A stretch of DNA of 18,477 nucleotides, from positions 1 to 18,477 of the forward strand of contig CAZWDL010000133.1 in assembly GCA_964632995.1 (NCBI GenBank), in the 5' to 3' direction. Position numbers and translations under genes: made by a program. The stretch's first letter is position 1. The number at the start of each line of letters is the position of its first letter. Shown piece by piece: positions 13,904-18,477 of the stretch. Under the pieces are notes generated by a model, which ran no database searches, was not told where the DNA came from, and worked only from the letters and a program-made list of their open reading frames with translations. The DNA is from CAZWDL01 sp964632995 (GTDB lineage: Bacteria > Bacteroidota > Bacteroidia > Chitinophagales > Saprospiraceae).

Positions 13904-15358
13904 TCAATTCGAGCGCCAGAAGTAAGGGCTAAAAAGGACCAGGATCGTGAACAGCTCCAGCCGTCCGAGCAGCATGAGGGCGGCGAGGAAGAGCTTGATA
14001 TGCCAAGGCAGCCAGGCAAAATTATCGACGGGGCCCACCTCGCCGATGCCTGGTCCTACATTGCCCAGGGAAGTGGCCACTGCGCCGACTGCGGTCAGAA
14101 AGTCGAGGCCCAGCACCGAGAGGATGATGGAGCCCAGGACAAACAGAATCATGTAGAGGAGCAGGAAAATGATGATGTGCGTCATGATACGGGAAGGGAC
14201 GACCTGACCGTTCAATTTCAGGGGTACTACAGCTCTGGGGTGGAGGATGCGTTTAAATTCCAGGAAAGAATTTTTGAAAAATACGAGATGCCGGATAAGC
14301 TTAATACCGCCGCTGGTAGAGCCCGCACAAGCGCCTAGGAACATCAGGATAAAAAAGGTCATCGTGATGCCCGGCGTCCACTGGGTGTAATCGGCGGATA
14401 CGAAGCCTGTGGTGGTGATCAGGGATATGATTTGGAAAATACTGTCGCGGAAGGACTTCTCCCACCCCATTTCGGCTATCGATTGCAGGCGTAGGGTCAG
14501 CAAAACCGTCAGGACGACAACGACGAGCCAGTAAGCTTTGTATTCATCGCTTTCCAATACCTTGGAAAACCGGCCTTTGAGGCCATAGTAGATGACGGTG
14601 TAGTTGGTTCCGGCCATAAACATGAAAATGATGATCGGATACTGAACGGCCGGCAGGTCCCAGTGCGCCATGCTGGCATTTTTGGTGGAAAAACCACCGG
14701 TGGCCATGGTGGTGAAGGCATGATTGATTGCGTCGTAGAAAGACAGGCCGCTGAGCAAATAAAGGATAGCACAAAGCAGGGCGGTCAGAAAAACGTAGAT
14801 GAACCACAGGCGTTTGGCCGTTTCCTGTATGCGCGGATGAAGTTTGTCGGAGGTCGGCCCCGGCGCTTCGGCGACGAACAGTTCAATGCCACCGATACCC
14901 AGCAGCGGAAAAATGGCGACGGTCAGGACGATGATGCCCATGCCGCCTATCCACTGGGTCAGGCTGCGCCAGTACAGGATCCCTTCCGGAGTCGCCTCGA
15001 TATCCGTCAGTACCGTAGCCCCGGTGGTGGTCATTCCCGAAACAGTTTCAAAAAAAGCGTTGTGGAACTCCGGAATGACACCGCTGAACAGATAGGGCAG
15101 GGTGCCGGCGGTGACCATGGACAGCCAGCCAAGCGCGACGATGAGGTATCCTTCCCGTTTTTTTATATCACTCCCTTTACGGGAAACCAGAAAGTAGAGC
15201 GGCGCCCCAACCGCTATGTTGATCAGGCCTGAAATCAGCAGTGCTTCGGCGTCATTGCTGCCGAAGTAGAGGGAAAAGGGCAGCCCCGTCAGCATCAGAG
15301 AGCCGACAATCAGCAGCAGGACTCCAATCACGCGAAGTACCGGGCGAAAATTGATCAT
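13904..15358 (-). CDS. trkH: TrkH family potassium uptake transmembrane subunit
   Basis: A 484-residue polytopic membrane protein that forms the ion pathway of the Trk/Ktr potassium uptake system. The four pore-loop filter segments are visible: TTTGATV (residues 110-116), MATGGFST (218-225), ITTTGFVS (314-321) and LGNVGPG (431-437). The conserved intramembrane-loop segment GACAGSTSGG (342-351) is present after the third pore. Multiple hydrophobic helices span the length, including IGVLLLIVGSLMLTGL near the start and IIIFLLLYMILFVLG near 395-409. The frame extends to a TTG at 15388, but the ATG at 15358, giving MINFRPVLRVIG, is the better start. It lies 50 bp downstream of trkA on the same strand, the expected operon with its regulatory subunit. 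Confidence 0.94.
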   Translation of the reverse strand: MINFRPVLRVIGVLLLIVGSLMLTGLPFSLYFGSNDAEALLISGLINIAVGAPLYFLVSRKGSDIKKREGYLIVALGWLSMVTAGTLPYLFSGVIPEFHNAFFETVSGMTTTGATVLTDIEATPEGILYWRSLTQWIGGMGIIVLTVAIFPLLGIGGIELFVAEAPGPTSDKLHPRIQETAKRLWFIYVFLTALLCAILYLLSGLSFYDAINHAFTTMATGGFSTKNASMAHWDLPAVQYPIIIFMFMAGTNYTVIYYGLKGRFSKVLESDEYKAYWLVVVVLTVLLTLRLQSIAEMGWEKSFRDSIFQIISLITTTGFVSADYTQWTPGITMTFFILMFLGACAGSTSGGIKLIRHLVFFKNSFLEFKRILHPRAVVPLKLNGQVVPSRIMTHIIIFLLLYMILFVLGSIILSVLGLDFLTAVGAVATSLGNVGPGIGEVGPVDNFAWLPWHIKLFLAALMLLGRLELFTILVLFSPYFWRSN

Positions 15359-15408
15359 ATTAAAAATGAGGGCATTCGTTTTTGGCAAAGGTATGGAAGT
15401 TCGGTTAA

Positions 15409-16749
15409 TTATCTGAACAACTCTTCCAGTCGCTCCATGGCTTCCGGCAGGGCAAAAACGATGACCTTATCGTCTACCTGTATCTGAAAGTCACCGGTGG
15501 GTATGAGGCTTTCCTCCCCGCGGATAACACCGCCGATGAGGGCCGTTTTGGGAAAATGCAGGTCGCTGAGCGGTTTTTTGGTCAGTTGGTTTTGTTTGTG
15601 CACCACGTATTCTATGACCTCTGCATCTACGCCATGTAAACTGGTGATGGCTTCAATCTGTCCTTTTCTGACGAAACGGAAGATATTGTTGGCGGCAATC
15701 AGTTTGATATTGATCAGCGTATCTACGCCGATATTTTGGGAGATGTGGATATACTCCTTGTTTTCCACCTGGGCGATCGTCTTGTATACGCCATGATTTT
15801 TGGCGGTCAGACTAGCGATGATGTTAGTTTCCGAATTAGGGGTAAGCGCAACAAAAGCGTCCATCTGGCCAAGTCCTTCTTCCTCCATCAGGTCGATATT
15901 GCTGGGCTCGCCCTGGATGACCAGGGTATTGCCCAGCCTTTCGGCCAAAAATTTACAACGCTTTTTATCCGGTTCGATCAAGGTGATATTATACTGATTT
16001 TCAAGGCGTTTGGCAGTGGCAAAGGCCAGCCCGCCGCCACCCAGGATCATAATGTTGTTCACCTTGACCCTCTTCTTACCCACCACATTGAGGAGCCGGT
16101 CTATATTGTCTTTCCGGGTCGTGAAATAGATGTGATCACCCCGGCGCAAGACGGTATCGCCGCGGGGTATGAGCGTACGGTGGCCACGCAGGATAGCAAT
16201 CGCGCGGGGCTCCAGCTTATCGTATTGCCAGTCGATGTCCGATACTTTTTTGTTGACTATGGGCGAATAGTCGTCCAGGCTAATGCCGACGAGGTTGATT
16301 TTCCCATTCTCGAACTCAAAAATATCAGTAAAGGAACACTGGTTGACGAGGCGGAAGATTTCCTCGGCGGCGAGTTCCTGGGGAGAAATGAGCGTGTCTA
16401 CTCCCAGTTCTCTGAAAGTCTCCCGTTGTCCGGGTTCCAGGTACTCCTGGTTGTTGACGCGGGCAATAGTCTGCCGGGCGCCCATTTTTTTGGCCAGAAT
16501 GGCGGTAACCAGGTTGTTCTTTTCCGAGGTGGTCACTGCCAGTAACAGGGCGGCGCGTCCTATATCGGCTTGTTCCAGGATATTAATCGAGGAAGAGTCA
16601 CCACGCAGGGTCATCACATCGAGATGTGTGGCTGCGTAATCCAGTACTTCCTGATTAGTGTCAACAAGTACAATGTCCTGATTTTCAAAGGCGAGTAGTT
16701 CGGCCAGGTGAAAGCCGACGTCGCCTGCTCCCGCAATTACTATTTTCAT
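15409..16749 (-). CDS. trkA: Trk potassium uptake system regulatory subunit TrkA
   Basis: A 446-residue peripheral cytoplasmic protein with two tandem RCK units, as in standard TrkA. The first Rossmann fold starts MKIVIAGAGDVG (GAGDVG, residues 7-12) with the acidic residue ending strand 2 at VLVDTN (27-32). An RCK-C (TrkA_C) domain follows at about 145-220. The second Rossmann fold begins NIMILGGGGLAFA (232-244), followed by LIEPDKKRC (257-265). The second RCK-C domain covers about 365-440. The subunit binds NAD(H)/ATP-type ligands and gates TrkH. It is first in the operon, upstream of trkH. The 222-bp divergent region to the phosphatase gene must hold its promoter, but no perfect -7 box is evident on this strand. 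Confidence 0.95.
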   Translation of the reverse strand: MKIVIAGAGDVGFHLAELLAFENQDIVLVDTNQEVLDYAATHLDVMTLRGDSSSINILEQADIGRAALLLAVTTSEKNNLVTAILAKKMGARQTIARVNNQEYLEPGQRETFRELGVDTLISPQELAAEEIFRLVNQCSFTDIFEFENGKINLVGISLDDYSPIVNKKVSDIDWQYDKLEPRAIAILRGHRTLIPRGDTVLRRGDHIYFTTRKDNIDRLLNVVGKKRVKVNNIMILGGGGLAFATAKRLENQYNITLIEPDKKRCKFLAERLGNTLVIQGEPSNIDLMEEEGLGQMDAFVALTPNSETNIIASLTAKNHGVYKTIAQVENKEYIHISQNIGVDTLINIKLIAANNIFRFVRKGQIEAITSLHGVDAEVIEYVVHKQNQLTKKPLSDLHFPKTALIGGVIRGEESLIPTGDFQIQVDDKVIVFALPEAMERLEELFR

Positions 16750-16971
16750 TTATCGAGGTGTTCGTTTTCCTGTTGGCAAACACTTACAGTATCCTTTTTG
16801 TTAATTTCTTGTTTAACGTTCAGCATTTTTACAAAAGCACTGCAAATATCTTATAAAAGTCATCATCTTTCCAAAAACCGGATCTCGAATTTGGGATCGG
16901 ATGTTATTTTGACGTTATTCATTTGCAAAAGACACCGTGAATTGTTGAAAAAAGATCAAAACCAATCGCCG

Positions 16972-17436
16972 ATGAAAATTTTAATGGTTTGTCTGGGGAA
17001 CATCTGCCGGTCTCCGCTAGCGGAGGGGATTCTCAAGGAAAAGATTCGCTCACATCAACTGGACTGGACCGTTGACTCGGCCGGCACCGGGTCCTGGCAT
17101 ATCGGGGAAAACCCGGATCCGCGCTCTATAGAAATTGCCCGGCGCTACGATATTGATATTAGCGGACAACAAGCCCGGCAGATCAAAGCCCACGACCTCA
17201 ATCGTTATGACCTGATCTTTGCTATGGATGAATCCAATTACCGGGATATCTTGCAACTCGCAGATTCCCTGGAGCAGCAGTCAAGAATAGAAATGATCAT
17301 GAACCTGGTAGACCCCGCAAGGCGTCTCTCGGTTCCCGACCCCTATTGGGATGACGATGGGTTCGAGCAGGTTTTTCAAATGCTGGAAAAAGCCTGTGAC
17401 CGGGTCATCGAGGAATACGCCGGGAAAGAAGCTTGA
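16972..17436 (+). CDS. Low-molecular-weight protein-tyrosine phosphatase
   Basis: A 154-residue phosphatase. The open frame extends back to 16708 and overlaps trkA, but the family begins at the ATG at 16972 with MKILMVCLGNICRSPLAEG. The P-loop CLGNICRS (residues 7-14) contains the nucleophilic Cys7 and Arg13, and the general-acid motif is DPYW (123-126, Asp123). It hydrolyses phosphotyrosine (or related phosphoesters) in the cytoplasm; when not next to a tyrosine kinase or capsule locus, as here, the physiological target is unknown. It is divergent from trkA and convergent with sucA. A perfect 58-bp palindrome begins 4 bp after its stop codon. Confidence 0.94.
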   Translation: MKILMVCLGNICRSPLAEGILKEKIRSHQLDWTVDSAGTGSWHIGENPDPRSIEIARRYDIDISGQQARQIKAHDLNRYDLIFAMDESNYRDILQLADSLEQQSRIEMIMNLVDPARRLSVPDPYWDDDGFEQVFQMLEKACDRVIEEYAGKEA

Positions 17437-17439
17437 CTA

Positions 17440-17497
17440 CTGGATATTTACCCGCCCGGATCGCGAAGCTTCGCGATCCGGGCGGGTAAATATCCAG
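17440..17497. repeat. Perfect 58-bp palindrome between convergent genes
   Basis: Each arm is 29 nt with no spacer; the centre is AAG/CTT at 17468/17469. Within the arm, TACCCGCCCGG and ATCGCGAAG are followed by their exact reverse complements, and symmetry breaks at 17439/17498. It sits between the phosphatase stop (17436) and the sucA stop (17513). It could act as a bidirectional terminator or mRNA 3'-end stabiliser, although no T-run flanks it. Confidence 0.9.
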
Positions 17498-17514
17498 CTC
17501 CCAGCCCCCAGCTC
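17494..17514. repeat. Three-unit heptamer array (CCAGCTC / CCAGCCC / CCAGCTC)
   Basis: Three 7-mers in exact register, overlapping the last bases of the palindrome and the first two bases (17513-17514) of the sucA stop triplet. It is similar in style to the heptamers at 7636-7718 but with a different unit. Confidence 0.5.
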
Positions 17515-18477
17515 ACCCTTCAAACGCTTCTCTAACGATTCTTTCCTGTTGTTCCTTATGCACTTTCATAAAGCCTGTAGCAGGTGAGGCACTGGATTTA
17601 CGGGCCACCAGTTTGAGCTCTTTTTTCAGTCCGATCTCTTCATTGAGAAAGATAGAATTCATATACTGCCAGGCGCCCATATTGGAAGGTTCTTCCTGTA
17701 TCCACAAAGTGCTTGCTTTCGGATACTTTTTAAAGATTTCTTTGAGCTGCTCGCCAGGTAGAGGGTACAATTGTTCGATCCGGACGATAGCGACATCGTC
17801 GCGTTCGTTGTCGCGTTTGTAGGCGAGCAGGTCGTAGTACACTTTACCAGTGCAGAGCAGGAGACGTTTGGCTTTTTTGCCGTCCTTCATGTCCATGTCG
17901 TCGAGCACTTCCCGGAAGCGATTGCCCTCGGCGAGTTCCGAGATGTCGCTGACGCATTCCGGGTGGCGGAGCAGTGATTTTGGCGACATATGGATAAGCG
18001 GCTTGCGGAAGGGGCGCGCCAGCTGCCGGCGCAGCAAGTGGAAGAAGTTGGCCGGCGAGGAGACGTTGGCCACCGTCATATTGAATTCAGCACAGGCCTG
18101 CAGGAAGCGTTCCAGCCGGGCGCTGGAGTGTTCCGGTCCTTGTCCTTCGNNNNNNNNNNTAACCGTGCGGCAACAGCAGTACGAGACCGCTCATGCGCTG
18201 CCACTTGCTTTCGGCGGCGGATATATATTGGTCGATAATCGTCTGGGCGCCGTTGTAGAAGTCGCCAAACTGGGCTTCCCAGATGATGAGTGAGTTTGGC
18301 GTAGCCATGGAGTATCCGTACTCAAAGCCCAATACGCCGAATTCGGACAGCAGGGAGTTGAAAATCCGGAACTGGCCCTGGTCCTCGGATAGCCCTGCCA
18401 GCCGGTTTTGCTCCTGGAAGGTGTTGGCGTCGTAGATGATGGCGTGGCGGTGGGAAAAGGGGCCGCGGCGCACATCC
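17513..18477 (-). CDS. sucA: 2-oxoglutarate dehydrogenase E1 component, C-terminal part (5' end outside window; contains N gap)
   Basis: The thiamine-diphosphate-dependent E1 subunit of the TCA-cycle 2-oxoglutarate dehydrogenase complex. About 318 codons of the roughly 900-residue protein are visible. Conserved segments read RRGPFSHRHA at the top, FNSLLSEFGVLGFEYGYSMA, IWEAQFGDFYNGAQ, KWQRMSGLVLLLPHG, then after the gap EGQGPEHSSAR, RPFRKPLIHMSPKSLLRH, and WIQEEPSNMGAWQYM near 17660-17698. These match SucA/OdhA, and not the AceE pyruvate E1 or branched-chain E1. The 10-N run at 18150-18159 breaks the frame formally; omitting the Ns restores the conserved PHGYEGQGPE junction, so I do not regard the gene as a pseudogene. 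The partner sucB is not in the window. Confidence 0.94.
18150..18159. other. Assembly gap (10 N) inside sucA
   Basis: Ten undetermined bases. The flanks read GGT TA before and C GAA GGA after on the minus strand; direct joining gives Gly-Tyr-Glu-Gly, which is the conserved sequence. The true gap length is therefore probably zero. Confidence 0.9.

Noticed and set aside
16708..16971. 88-residue N-terminal extension of the phosphatase frame
   Set aside because: It overlaps the trkA start, contains no homologous sequence, and the LMW phosphatase fold starts directly at the ATG at 16972.
18087..18473. Frameshifted sucA pseudogene
   Set aside because: The frame change is caused only by the 10-N placeholder; both sides match conserved SucA sequence and join cleanly without it.

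Overview
The window looks like chromosome from a member of the Bacteroidota, most plausibly a Saprospiria/Lewinella-type marine or sludge bacterium. This is inferred from four things: a TonB-dependent receptor with a carboxypeptidase-regulatory-like N-terminal domain paired with a DUF4249 lipoprotein, perfect Bacteroidota-type -7 boxes (TAnnTTTG), starts without evident Shine-Dalgarno sequences, and the mix of DUF4143 ATPase, Uma2, COG4119-like NUDIX and Trk genes. By eye the genes are moderately GC-rich. No species call is possible from the sequence alone.

Layout. 1-740 (-) is the N-terminal third or so of a secreted S9-like peptidase/beta-propeller protein. 817-1968 (-) is a DUF4143 ATPase whose promoter and start codon are covered by a perfect 20-bp inverted repeat. 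2063-2635 (-) is a Uma2-family nuclease-fold protein and 3100-3690 (-) a maltose/sugar O-acetyltransferase; the upstream regions of these two share a 19-nt motif. 4142-6490 and 6799-7632 (+) are a TonB-dependent receptor and a DUF4249 lipoprotein, separated by a 256-bp element that folds into a long nested hairpin. 7769-11002 (-) is a large RecB/AddA-like UvrD helicase, preceded by an Fpg/Nei DNA glycosylase (11162-11944, -), with an exact 9 x 8-bp array between them. 12151-13227 (+) is a PaaE-type flavin/2Fe-2S reductase and 13415-13870 (+) a NUDIX hydrolase. 13904-16749 (-) is the trkA-trkH potassium uptake operon, and 16972-17436 (+) a low-molecular-weight tyrosine phosphatase. 17513-18477 (-) is the C-terminal third of 2-oxoglutarate dehydrogenase E1, crossed by a 10-N assembly gap.

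How genes work together. Receptor plus DUF4249 form an envelope uptake/surface module. TrkA plus TrkH form a gated potassium transporter. Fpg plus the helicase are both DNA-repair proteins on one strand. The DUF4143 and Uma2 genes are accessory proteins with PD-(D/E)XK-like folds and no assigned pathway.

The genes are mostly ordinary. The unusual content is in the intergenic DNA: a perfect 58-bp palindrome, a 20-bp-arm operator-like palindrome, a 256-bp nested inverted repeat, and short-period arrays (exact 8-mers at two sites, 7-mers at two or more) that look like a genome-specific repeat vocabulary. I see no CRISPR array, tRNA, rRNA or transposase. I do not see a convincing new multi-gene defence system.
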